Shown: in pieces, positions 32,087 to 39,821 of the stretch
Layout of the letters: each line of letters opens with the position of its first letter
Position numbering within the stretch: the first letter of the stretch is position 1
Notes under the pieces: generated by a model
The model's input: only the letters and a program-made list of their open reading frames with translations
The model's database searches: none
What the model was told of the DNA's origin: nothing
Origin: CAZRWH01 sp964603905
GTDB lineage: Bacteria > Patescibacteriota > Gracilibacteria > UBA1369 > UBA12470
Assembly (NCBI GenBank): GCA_964603905.1
Contig: CAZRWH010000007.1
Location: 1 to 49,795 of the forward strand
Reading direction: 5' to 3'
Length of the DNA: 49,795 bases
Program-made: the position numbers and the translations under genes

Positions 32087-32998
32087 CTATCTCATAAAAT
32101 CATCCAAATCCGCACGCCTCTTAATGTGACGTAATTTGCGCAAAGCCTTAATCTCAATTTGACGAATGCGCTCACGAGTAAGGTAAAAACGGCTACCAAT
32201 CTCTTCCAAGCTATAACAACAAGGCTCCCCTATTCCAAAACGCATACGAACAACTTTCTCTTCACGAGGAGTCAAAGTTGCCAACACATCCTCAATACGC
32301 TCACGAAGAGCAATATCTTCGAGAACACGGCTAGAATCATTCTCAGGATCAGGGTCTACAATAAATTCACCTAGATAATCTGAACCTTCTTCCGATGACA
32401 AAGGAGCATCCAAAGACATAGGCTCCTTAGTTACAGCAATAAGTTCAGCTAATTTTTCTGGATCCGTCTCAAGGCGCTCAGCAATCTCAAGCATAGTAGG
32501 CTCCCTGCAAAGTTCTTGAAAAAGCTGTTTTTGCACCTGATGAAACTTATTAATCGTCTCCAACTTATAAATAGGAATCCGAATAGTACGTACCTGAGAC
32601 TCAATGGCACGAATAATCGCTTGCCTAATCCACCAACTTGCATAAGTAGAGAACTTAAATCCACGCTTGTGATCAAATTTCTCTGTGGCTTTCATAAGCC
32701 CCATATTCCCTTCTTGTATCAAGTCTATCAGAGGCATCCCACGATACGAATATTGCTTAGCTATACTCACCACCAATCGCAAATTAGAATTAATCAAAGT
32801 CTGCCTAGCAATTTCAGCATCAGCACCACCAGCAGCAATCCTCTTGGCTACTTCAATCTCATCTTCACGAGTAAGAAGAGGATATTTGCCAAGCCCTTTC
32901 ATGTACTTCGTAACAAGCAAATTACCAAAAGACTCATCAGATTTTCTTCTTCCATCAGGTCTATCTTTCGGTCCTTTCTTCATTGCAGTCAAAGCCAT
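32087..32998 (-). CDS. rpoD: Primary sigma-70 factor, short form
   Basis: Sigma factor for the many TTGACA/TATAAT promoters seen in this window. The 303-residue protein lacks region 1.1 and the long non-conserved insert. Region 1.2/2.1 has NLRLVVSIAKQY, region 2.2 DLIQEGNMGLMKA, and region 2.3-2.4 GFKFSTYASWWIRQAIIRAI with the Trp-Trp pair used for melting the -10 box. Region 3 and region 4 follow, with LTPREEKVVRMRFGIG and the helix-turn-helix LEEIGSRFYLTRERIRQIE for the -35 box. The start is 48 nt after the stop of the small gene at 33047, which itself follows a sigma paralogue. Confidence 0.96.
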   Translation of the reverse strand: MALTAMKKGPKDRPDGRRKSDESFGNLLVTKYMKGLGKYPLLTREDEIEVAKRIAAGGADAEIARQTLINSNLRLVVSIAKQYSYRGMPLIDLIQEGNMGLMKATEKFDHKRGFKFSTYASWWIRQAIIRAIESQVRTIRIPIYKLETINKFHQVQKQLFQELCREPTMLEIAERLETDPEKLAELIAVTKEPMSLDAPLSSEEGSDYLGEFIVDPDPENDSSRVLEDIALRERIEDVLATLTPREEKVVRMRFGIGEPCCYSLEEIGSRFYLTRERIRQIEIKALRKLRHIKRRADLDDFMR

Positions 32999-33046
32999 AA
33001 TATTTGTTTATAGGTAATTAATTAAAACACATTTAAAGAGTTACAA

Positions 33047-33583
33047 TCAAGTGGCCAAACTCATTACAACATCAGGCAGCTCATTAAGCCTCTCTCTTGC
33101 CGAGACATATGCAACAGGTGTTGGATTTTCTTCAAAACCATAATCATCACCATGTACAACAACAGGAGACTTAGGGCTAGACGCCCTTTTCATAAAAGCC
33201 ATTACAGCCAGCTTAATCAATCTATCTGAATCAAAAACATCAAATTCATACGAATTACCAATAACGTATCGATATTTCATTAAACCCTGTTTTTCCAACA
33301 TCCCCATTACGTGATAACTCCATCCAATCCCAACCATCACAACAGGGACACCTCTAGAAACAACCTCCCCAACCAATCTCAAGGCACTCTCAGACACCCT
33401 TTGATATTGCGATATATCAACAACCACAGCAACAGCCTCAGAAACCCCTTCGACAACAGCCTCAATTTCTTGGGCAGAAACATTCTCAGTCTCAATTCCA
33501 CGATCCCTCAAAACTCGCTCAAAAAGATCGGCATGTCCTTCCCTTTCAGAATAAACCATAACATTGCGTCCTTCAGAATTCAT
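33047..33583 (-). CDS. Small alpha/beta protein between two sigma genes
   Basis: The 178-residue product begins NVMVYSEREGHADLFERVLRDRG and shows alternating beta strands and helices (VAVVVDISQY, GVPVVMVGIGW) in a receiver-like Rossmann order. A phospho-acceptor Asp might be the one in VVVDISQ, but the usual acidic pair near the N-terminus and the Lys at the end are not clear, so it may be a degenerate receiver. No output domain is attached. It lies 11 nt after the sigma paralogue and 48 nt before rpoD, all on one strand. A role in controlling one of the sigma factors is a guess from position only. Confidence 0.55.
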   Translation of the reverse strand: MNSEGRNVMVYSEREGHADLFERVLRDRGIETENVSAQEIEAVVEGVSEAVAVVVDISQYQRVSESALRLVGEVVSRGVPVVMVGIGWSYHVMGMLEKQGLMKYRYVIGNSYEFDVFDSDRLIKLAVMAFMKRASSPKSPVVVHGDDYGFEENPTPVAYVSARERLNELPDVVMSLAT

Positions 33584-33594
33584 TTGAAATTTAT

Positions 33595-34764
33595 TTAAGC
33601 AATCATTCGAGCTTTCTCACTAAGAACCCACCTAGTCAAAGATAGATAAGTCTTCGCAACAAGCAAAGGATCATCTTTACCTATCTCAAAAAACTTATCA
33701 GAAACAGTTTCATAAGCAGTAGGAATCAAATATTCCATTCCAATACAAAGGTTCTCAATATAGCCTCGAAAACCGTCCAAAAACTCACAATACTTTCTAT
33801 AATCCTCAGATATTGCAGGAGCATCAGAAGAATAAATTTTTCCTCTTAAAATCTTAACCGCAGCTCTCCTCCAATTCGCCACAGCAGATCGAGTAAAACC
33901 AATTTCGCGCGCTATAGCAGCCATCGACTCTTCATCCTCAACCCCATAGCCATAAAACCTCCTTATTATCAGATCTTGTCTACCATCAAGACTCTCCATC
34001 GCGATAGCCAAGGCTTTTTCATCTTCATTCCTCTCAAATATACGATCTGGAAGATCTCGATCATCAACCACCGGCGAACTGCCTATACCTTCAACTTTAA
34101 ACAACAAATCGTTATTCTCAAGATAATCGAGAAGAAAGCATTCCTCATCGCCACAACGCAAAACCTCATCAAAAGACATCGGCAACTGATACATCCGCAT
34201 AAAGTGTTCTGCTTTGTCAGGATCCATACCAGCATCCTCCGCAGCTTTCCTAACAGATGCTTCACACATCTCAAGATGACCAATTTTTCTCTGAGCCTCT
34301 TTCACTTTATGAATATCCTCAATTCTATAATTAGGAACCTGAATCGCAGATCTGTTTTCTCTTATAAATCTTTTTATTTCACTCTCAACAGTCCATTTCG
34401 CGTAAGTGGAAAACCGCAAATCTCGACTATATTCAAATCTTTCGATAGCTTTATCCAAACCTACAACTCCACGCTGAAACAAATCCATAAAATCCAACCC
34501 ATAATGCAAATGTTTTAGAACAATACTAGAAACAAGCCTCAAATTTGCTTTCATTAAAGCCAACCTAGCCTCTTCCGCAGCTTCCCCTCCTTTTTCATAA
34601 ACCTTAAAAAGTTCAATCACCCTCTCGTGTGAAAGAGTTGAATAATCAGAATTCAATCTAAATTCACGCTGCAAAATTGTAAGACAAATCTCTTTCCCGT
34701 AATGAGACTCTTCATCCTCAACCCCCTCATTAGGGTCATCCCATATGTCCAAAGCATCAATCAT
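33595..34764 (-). CDS. Divergent sigma-70 family factor with extra C-terminal domain
   Basis: The 389-residue protein shares the sigma-70 core: NLRLVSSIVLKH (region 2.1), DLFQRGVVGLDKAIERFEY (2.2), LRFSTYAKWTVESEIKRFI (2.3-2.4). In region 2.4 the Trp-Trp of RpoD becomes Trp-Thr and the DNA-contact residues differ. Region 3 has VPNYRIEDIHKV, and region 4 has AIAREIGFTRSAVANWRRAA, a helix-turn-helix in which the RERIRQIE of primary factors is absent. About 105 residues of unknown helical sequence follow. It probably recognises a different promoter. It heads an operon with the 33047 gene and rpoD. No anti-sigma protein is obvious. Confidence 0.85.
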   Translation of the reverse strand: MIDALDIWDDPNEGVEDEESHYGKEICLTILQREFRLNSDYSTLSHERVIELFKVYEKGGEAAEEARLALMKANLRLVSSIVLKHLHYGLDFMDLFQRGVVGLDKAIERFEYSRDLRFSTYAKWTVESEIKRFIRENRSAIQVPNYRIEDIHKVKEAQRKIGHLEMCEASVRKAAEDAGMDPDKAEHFMRMYQLPMSFDEVLRCGDEECFLLDYLENNDLLFKVEGIGSSPVVDDRDLPDRIFERNEDEKALAIAMESLDGRQDLIIRRFYGYGVEDEESMAAIAREIGFTRSAVANWRRAAVKILRGKIYSSDAPAISEDYRKYCEFLDGFRGYIENLCIGMEYLIPTAYETVSDKFFEIGKDDPLLVAKTYLSLTRWVLSEKARMIA

Positions 34765-34769
34765 AAAGT

Positions 34770-34798
34770 TTGTAAATTTTTCTAAAAAAGGCTACATT
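34770..34798 (+). promoter_or_regulatory. Possible promoter of pyk
   Basis: TTGTAA (34770-34775) and TACATT (34793-34798) are 17 nt apart, 26 nt before the ATG. Match is moderate. Confidence 0.35.
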
Positions 34799-34824
34799 TA
34801 ACCATGAAATAAACAAAAAAACAA

Positions 34825-36231
34825 ATGCCACAACGCACAAAAATTGTTGCGACACTTGGGCCAGCTTCAGACGAGCTGTACATTCTCGAAAGAATGCTAC
34901 AAGCCGGCATGGACGTAGCAAGGCTTAACTTTTCACATGGGACATACAAACATTTCACACAAATAATCTCAAATTTAAGAAAAGCATCTAAAAGAACAGG
35001 GTACAACGTCGCAATCCTACAAGATTTACAAGGACCAAAAATACGAACCGGCAATCTACCAAAAGAAGGAATTGAGGTAAAAAAAGGGCACAAAGTTGTA
35101 CTAACATCATCTTTAAAACCAAAAAAAGAAGAAATACCACTTCAATATCGCAACCTGCCAAAAGAGGTAAAAAAAGGAGACATCCTGCTAATTGACGATG
35201 GCCTAATTGAACTCACTGTAACTTCAACAGAAAAAGACAAAATCCACGCAAAAGCAAAGAACAACGGAATAATAAAAAGCAACAAAGGAATAAACGTCCC
35301 AACAGGAGAAATAAGAGCATCTTCGATCACAAAAAAAGACTTAAGAGACCTTAAATTCGGACTCAAAGCAGGTGTCGATTACATTGCCTTATCTTTTGTA
35401 AAATCTGCATCTGACATCAAAGAACTACGAAACCACATCAAGAAAGCCGGAAAACAAACCAAGATAATCGCAAAAATCGAACGAAAAGAAGCGATAGAGA
35501 ACCTAGAAGAGATAGTAAACGCAGCTGACGGAATCATGGTCGCACGAGGAGATCTCGGGCTAGAAATACCAGCAGCACAGGTACCAATTTGCCAGAAAGA
35601 AATAATCCACATGTGCAACGAGAAAGCAAAACCTGTAATCGTTGCAACTCATGTACTCCAGTCAATGATCGAGAACCCTAGACCAACAAGAGCTGAGATT
35701 TCAGATGCTGCAAACGCAATTTTTGATCGTGCTGACGCTTTCATGCTCTCAAACGAAACAGCTGTCGGTAAATACCCACTCAAAGCGGTACAAACACTAG
35801 CCTCAGTGGCAAGAACAACCGAAAAAGAGATCAAAAAAAGACCGTTCCTGCTTCCAGATCTAACCGAAGACAAAAGTCTTTCAATCACAGACGCAACCTG
35901 TCTTAACGCAATAACCTTAGCTGAAAACATATCCGCACATCACGTCGTAATTGTTACCAACTCAGGATACACAGCAGAACAAATCGCCAAATACAGACCT
36001 TTCAACACACTAATCACGATCACAGGAAGTCAAGAAACCAAAAGAAAACTAGCCTTAGTATGGGGTCTAAACCGAATCCTTGTAGACGAATCAATCGTAA
36101 AAGACAATTGCGACCTCGAAGCAACAGTTGTTGAACTTTTAAAGAAGAAAAAACTCACCAGAAAAGGACAAAAGATCGTGATAATCGCTGCAGGCAAAAA
36201 AAGAAAACTTCTATCAACAGTAAGATGCTAA
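34825..36231 (+). CDS. pyk: Pyruvate kinase
   Basis: The last enzyme of glycolysis makes pyruvate and ATP from PEP and ADP. It has 468 residues, normal for the short bacterial form. Motifs are RTKIVATLGPASD, MDVARLNFSHGT, ILQDLQGPKIRTG, the barrel strand IIAKIERKEAIENL with the catalytic Lys, GIMVARGDLGLEIP, and PVIVATHVLQSMIENPRPTRAE, where the usual Gln is also Gln. The C-terminal regulatory domain is present and ends KRKLLSTVRC. The stop codon overlaps the stop of the convergent gene (shared CTAA). It is separated from the sigma operon by only 60 nt of divergent promoter region. Confidence 0.96.
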   Translation: MPQRTKIVATLGPASDELYILERMLQAGMDVARLNFSHGTYKHFTQIISNLRKASKRTGYNVAILQDLQGPKIRTGNLPKEGIEVKKGHKVVLTSSLKPKKEEIPLQYRNLPKEVKKGDILLIDDGLIELTVTSTEKDKIHAKAKNNGIIKSNKGINVPTGEIRASSITKKDLRDLKFGLKAGVDYIALSFVKSASDIKELRNHIKKAGKQTKIIAKIERKEAIENLEEIVNAADGIMVARGDLGLEIPAAQVPICQKEIIHMCNEKAKPVIVATHVLQSMIENPRPTRAEISDAANAIFDRADAFMLSNETAVGKYPLKAVQTLASVARTTEKEIKKRPFLLPDLTEDKSLSITDATCLNAITLAENISAHHVVIVTNSGYTAEQIAKYRPFNTLITITGSQETKRKLALVWGLNRILVDESIVKDNCDLEATVVELLKKKKLTRKGQKIVIIAAGKKRKLLSTVRC

Positions 36232-36920
36232 GAAGTTCCTTTGTAAGCAATGTACCCCTGTAGATCACGGTCATCTTCCACAAAGACCACTTTTGAAAAA
36301 CCTGCCCGATACAAAAGCTCTGCAGTAACATTCAAGCTGCCTTCACCGCCAGAAAAAAACGCCACACCACCTGGCATTAAACTATAAAAGCATTGTACCA
36401 GAGCTCTATTTAACCAAACTGGATTTAGCCCTAGCCCATTCTCTCCACCTTCATAAGTAAAAACTTGATGCGAAAATATAACATTCGCCCTCCTGCCCTC
36501 AACAAACATCTCCATCAAATGTTGCGCAGGAATTTGGACATAATAATCTAAACCTGCCGTATCCAGTTCGTTCACATCAATTATATTGCATTCAACCATA
36601 GTCCCTACCCATTGGTCATACCCCAAATCAGCAGGCTCCAAAATATCGTACGATTCAGGTTTTGCCCTGTGATCAAAAAAATGATAAAAAGGATAACTAT
36701 GCCTTCCAATCCACAAAAACAATGGAGTTTTCTGATCTAAAGGCTCACACAATAAACGCCTTAAAGCAGCAGGATACGGTAACCCCTCAGCCTCAATTTC
36801 ATCGATCCTAGATCCAAAATCCACATGAGCCTCTCCAGGAAGGTCGGCAAAAGACAACCCTGGCCTGCTCAACACAGGATACCCCCCTATCTGCTCAATG
36901 TTACTTGTTTGATGCTCCAT
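36228..36920 (-). CDS. Hypothetical, methyltransferase-like C-terminal half
   Basis: The product has 230 residues. The C-terminal half (VIFSHQVFTYEGGENG, ALVQCFYSLMPGGVAFFSGG and AELLYRAGFSKVVFVEDD) has the strand-helix order and the MPGG turn of class I SAM-dependent methyltransferases. The SAM-binding Gly-rich loop is not evident in the N-terminal half, which is Pro/Tyr/His-rich (FLWIGRHSYPFYHFFDHR). So it may be a degenerate or unusual methyltransferase. The promoter at 36930-36957 gives a leader of only about 3 nt. The stop shares CTAA with the pyk stop. Confidence 0.5.
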   Translation of the reverse strand: MEHQTSNIEQIGGYPVLSRPGLSFADLPGEAHVDFGSRIDEIEAEGLPYPAALRRLLCEPLDQKTPLFLWIGRHSYPFYHFFDHRAKPESYDILEPADLGYDQWVGTMVECNIIDVNELDTAGLDYYVQIPAQHLMEMFVEGRRANVIFSHQVFTYEGGENGLGLNPVWLNRALVQCFYSLMPGGVAFFSGGEGSLNVTAELLYRAGFSKVVFVEDDRDLQGYIAYKGTS

Positions 36921-36929
36921 AAGAACGAA

Positions 36930-36957
36930 ATCATAACAGTTTTGAGCAAAAAGTCAA
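36930..36957 (-). promoter_or_regulatory. Promoter, nearly leaderless
   Basis: TTGACT (36952-36957) and TATGAT (36930-36935) are 16 nt apart. The expected start near 36923 is 3 nt before the ATG at 36920. Confidence 0.65.
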
Positions 36958-37009
36958 CTACCGGTCGATCATGTTAACCCGTAAACTGGAACTACAAAAA
37001 CAAAATAAT

Positions 37010-37507
37010 ATGCTAATTTTAGGAATAGACCCAGGGACCGCAACAACAGGATATTCACTCATCGAATCAGAAGGAGACAACATAAGACTTCTAGATTTTG
37101 GAATAATAAAAACGCAGGCAACAACAGAGAACGCAGAAAGACTAAGCCAGATATGCGCAGATATAGAGGAATTAGTCTCAACATATCACCCTGACGAAGC
37201 CGCAATCGAAGACTTGTTCTTCTCAAAAAACGTCAAAACAGCAATGAAAGTTGCCCAAGCAAGAGGAGCAATAATCGCAACACTAAGCAAAGCCAAAGTA
37301 AAAATCCACGAATACAAACCAGTCGAAGTCAAATCCGCAGTAACCGGCAATGGCCGTGCAGAAAAGATGCAAATACAAAAAATGACACAGATTATTCTCG
37401 GACTTAAGGAGATCCCTAAACCAGACGACGCAGCAGATGCAATTGCAATCGCAATTTGCCACATAAACTCGCGGAAATTCAACGAAAATGGTAAATTTCA
37501 GACATAA
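37010..37507 (+). CDS. ruvC: Crossover junction endodeoxyribonuclease RuvC
   Basis: RuvC cuts Holliday junctions as a dimer. From the ATG at 37010 the protein has 165 residues. The four acidic catalytic residues are Asp7 (GIDPG), Glu67 (IEDLFF), and two Asp in KPDDAADA (residues 140 and 143). VTGNGRAEKMQIQKM is the DNA-binding basic region seen in RuvC. The earlier ATG at 36971 would add 13 residues that the family lacks. The stop codon lies in the first unit of the array at 37501. RuvA is encoded at 23747; RuvB is not in the window. Confidence 0.95.
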   Translation: MLILGIDPGTATTGYSLIESEGDNIRLLDFGIIKTQATTENAERLSQICADIEELVSTYHPDEAAIEDLFFSKNVKTAMKVAQARGAIIATLSKAKVKIHEYKPVEVKSAVTGNGRAEKMQIQKMTQIILGLKEIPKPDDAADAIAIAICHINSRKFNENGKFQT

Positions 37508-37528
37508 GACTTATGACTTATGACATAA
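37501..37528. repeat. Heptad array over the ruvC stop (A-B-B-A)
   Basis: Units GACATAA, GACTTAT, GACTTAT, GACATAA. The first unit holds the ruvC stop TAA. The same units occur in the array at 10505. Confidence 0.85.
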
Positions 37529-37546
37529 GAACAAAAATTAAAATCC

Positions 37547-37583
37547 GTTTTGCCTCGCATTTATGATCACTTGAGGGCAAAAC
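37547..37583 (+). ncRNA. Hairpin in the leader of the TPR gene
   Basis: GTTTTGCC (37547-37554) pairs with GGCAAAAC (37576-37583); TC-GA adds two pairs after a bulged G. No T-run follows, so it is not a simple terminator. Confidence 0.45.
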
Positions 37584-37589
37584 ACAACC

Positions 37590-37624
37590 GACTTGCGACC
37601 TGCGACCTGCGACTCGCGACTAAT
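37590..37624 (+). repeat. Heptad array before the TPR gene
   Basis: Units GACTTGC, GACCTGC, GACCTGC, GACTCGC, GACTAAT, 9 nt before the ATG at 37634. In-frame translation would give RLATCDLRLAT, which is why the longer start at 37550 is rejected. Confidence 0.85.
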
Positions 37625-37633
37625 ACAAACAAT

Positions 37634-39022
37634 ATGAAAAAAATCCTTCTCGCAATACTGATGCTAATTGGACTCACAGCTGCTCTTGCAGGAGCATCAA
37701 TCTTAATAAACAACCAGAATCTTCTATCAACGGTCTTATATGCAGACGGCAGCGGAAAAGTGGCAGTCCCAGAGACAACCTCATCATTCACATACGATGA
37801 ATACATCGCCAAAGGCGAACTTTTGATCGAGAATGGATACAACTCACTAGCAATAAACGAATACACACAAGCCGCAAATATCGAGCCTTCACTTGCACAG
37901 CCTTACGTCTTGATCGGCGAAGCTCACATTTTAGAAGGAAATCACGAAAAAGCTCTAGCAAACTTTGAAAAAGCTTTGGAAAAAGATCCAGACAATGTAG
38001 ACGCTGTAATCGGAGTTGCTCAAAGCTACCTTCACCTAAAAGAATTTGATTTAGCCAGGAGCACACTAGATTCAGCAAATCATCCTGACGAGCCTAAGTT
38101 CAAGTTTTATCAGGCAATGCTCTATGCATACGACCGAGAATACGAACGAAGCCAAAGATACCTAGAAGACTCCATCGAAATTGAAGGTGCACAAGAATTA
38201 CTAGACGCATATTTGCAATATGAATCAGAGCAAGGTGGACAAGAAACACATTTAAGAACATTGCTAGCACAAGCTTGCACAGAGATAGACCAATACGAAC
38301 TAGCAACATCGATCCTGTATCAAGTACTGAGCGAAATACCTACATACCGGGATGCATGGATCCTCCTTGGATATTCGTATCTTGAGATGGGAGAATACGA
38401 CAATTCAGCATCAGCTTTTGAAGAAGCGATCGAATTAGACACTACCAAACCTGAATCAAACTACTTCCTAGCATTAGCTTACTTTGGACAAGAGAAATAC
38501 ACAGAAGCAATTAACTACCTAGAACTAGCACAAGTTTATGGATTTGAGCCGGAAGTCCAGATCTATCAGAAGCTAGCCGAGATATATTTCTTGTTAGATG
38601 ATATTGAATCAGCAACCAAAAACTACGAAAAGATCCTTCAACTCAACGATTCGGAAGTAAGCTCATTCATTAGGCCTATCTGGCTCAATATGGAGTACCT
38701 GGACAACGTTGCTAAATCAATCGAACTTGCCCAATGGGCGCTTTCTGTACATCCTGAAGACGCAATGAGTTACAACCTGATGGGATGGACATTTTTGGAA
38801 GATGGACAAATCGTAGAAGCTGAGAACTACCTAATAAAAGCTTTGGAAATAAATCCTGAACTAGCAGCGGCATACCTAAACCTTGGAACACTGTACGAAT
38901 CTCAAGGAGAACTGGAGAAAGCACAACAACACTACAAAAAAGCTTACAACCTCGAACCAGAGAGCTCAGTCGGGAAACTCGCAGCAGAGAAATACAATTC
39001 TTTTGTCGTAACCGAGGAATAA
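37634..39022 (+). CDS. TPR-repeat protein with N-terminal membrane anchor
   Basis: The product has 462 residues. A hydrophobic segment at residues 4-25 (ILLAILMLIGLTAALAGASIL) is an anchor or uncleaved signal. The rest holds about nine to ten tetratricopeptide repeats, for example LAQPYVLIGEAHILEGNHEKA, DAWILLGYSYLEMGEYDNSA and LAAAYLNLGTLYESQGELEKA. Such scaffolds bind other proteins. It is followed by a prepilin peptidase gene, so a role in pilus or secretion assembly is possible, as PilF-like proteins do, but this is inferred from order. The start codon follows a 7-nt array. Confidence 0.8.
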   Translation: MKKILLAILMLIGLTAALAGASILINNQNLLSTVLYADGSGKVAVPETTSSFTYDEYIAKGELLIENGYNSLAINEYTQAANIEPSLAQPYVLIGEAHILEGNHEKALANFEKALEKDPDNVDAVIGVAQSYLHLKEFDLARSTLDSANHPDEPKFKFYQAMLYAYDREYERSQRYLEDSIEIEGAQELLDAYLQYESEQGGQETHLRTLLAQACTEIDQYELATSILYQVLSEIPTYRDAWILLGYSYLEMGEYDNSASAFEEAIELDTTKPESNYFLALAYFGQEKYTEAINYLELAQVYGFEPEVQIYQKLAEIYFLLDDIESATKNYEKILQLNDSEVSSFIRPIWLNMEYLDNVAKSIELAQWALSVHPEDAMSYNLMGWTFLEDGQIVEAENYLIKALEINPELAAAYLNLGTLYESQGELEKAQQHYKKAYNLEPESSVGKLAAEKYNSFVVTEE

Positions 39023-39044
39023 AAACTAACATAAACAAAAACAT

Positions 39045-39821
39045 ATGAATCCTCTTTTCGTTCCATTGATGTTCGCTCTAGGTCTTGCATTCGGAAGCTT
39101 CTTATCAATGCTAATCCCTAGAATATACAAAAAAGAGTCAGGGATAGTATTCGGCCGATCACGTTGCATTATATGCAAAAAAACCTTGCAACCAAGAGAC
39201 CTTATCCCTGTATTGAGCTATCTGTTAAACAAAGGTAAATGCAGATTTTGCGATTCAAAAGTCAGCAAAGTCTATCCAGTAATTGAACTTACAACTGGAT
39301 TGCTATTCTCAGCTACATATATGGCATTCCCGTTTAGCACAGTTTACGGAGTGCCATTGACCGTATTTTATTTAGTGATGGCCTTGGTGCTCATCTTCAC
39401 GTTTTTCTACGACTTCAGTTACATGGAAATTTCTGACATAGTTCTTCTGCCAGCTATAGGGATAGCGCTGCTTGGGACCATGTTCAAACAAACACCAACA
39501 ATTACATCGGCACTTATCGGTATGGGGATTGGAATTGGGTTCTTTTTGATACAAATTTTAATATCCAAAGGAAAATGGGTTGGCGGAGGAGACATAAGAA
39601 TTGGAGCTTTTATGGGAGCCCTGCTAGGTTGGCAAATGACACTCGTAGCGTTGATTTCGAGCTATGTTATCGGTTCGATATGCAGCATTACTTTGATAGC
39701 GAAAGGAGGCAAAAAAATAGGGAGCAAAATACCTCTAGGACCTTTCTTAGTAACAGGAACATTTTTGGCCCTATTCTGGGGTGATGAAATATTAAGATGG
39801 TATATAAACCTACTCACATGA
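39045..39821 (+). CDS. pilD: Type IV prepilin peptidase (A24)
   Basis: The membrane aspartyl protease cleaves and often N-methylates type IV prepilins. It has 258 residues and about seven membrane segments. The N-terminal cytoplasmic loop has the zinc-binding pairs CIICKK and CRFCDS with the preceding GSFLSMLIPRIY. The catalytic Asp residues are in FFYDFSYMEISD and GGGDIRIGAFMG (the GxGD motif). The stop TGA overlaps the ATG of gpmI by ATGA. No pilin or pilus ATPase gene is in the window, though a VirB4-like ATPase is. Confidence 0.92.
   Translation: MNPLFVPLMFALGLAFGSFLSMLIPRIYKKESGIVFGRSRCIICKKTLQPRDLIPVLSYLLNKGKCRFCDSKVSKVYPVIELTTGLLFSATYMAFPFSTVYGVPLTVFYLVMALVLIFTFFYDFSYMEISDIVLLPAIGIALLGTMFKQTPTITSALIGMGIGIGFFLIQILISKGKWVGGGDIRIGAFMGALLGWQMTLVALISSYVIGSICSITLIAKGGKKIGSKIPLGPFLVTGTFLALFWGDEILRWYINLLT

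Noticed and set aside
37550..37633. Longer start of the TPR protein
   Set aside because: The extra residues come from a hairpin and a heptad array; the ATG at 37634 is followed by a proper signal-anchor sequence.
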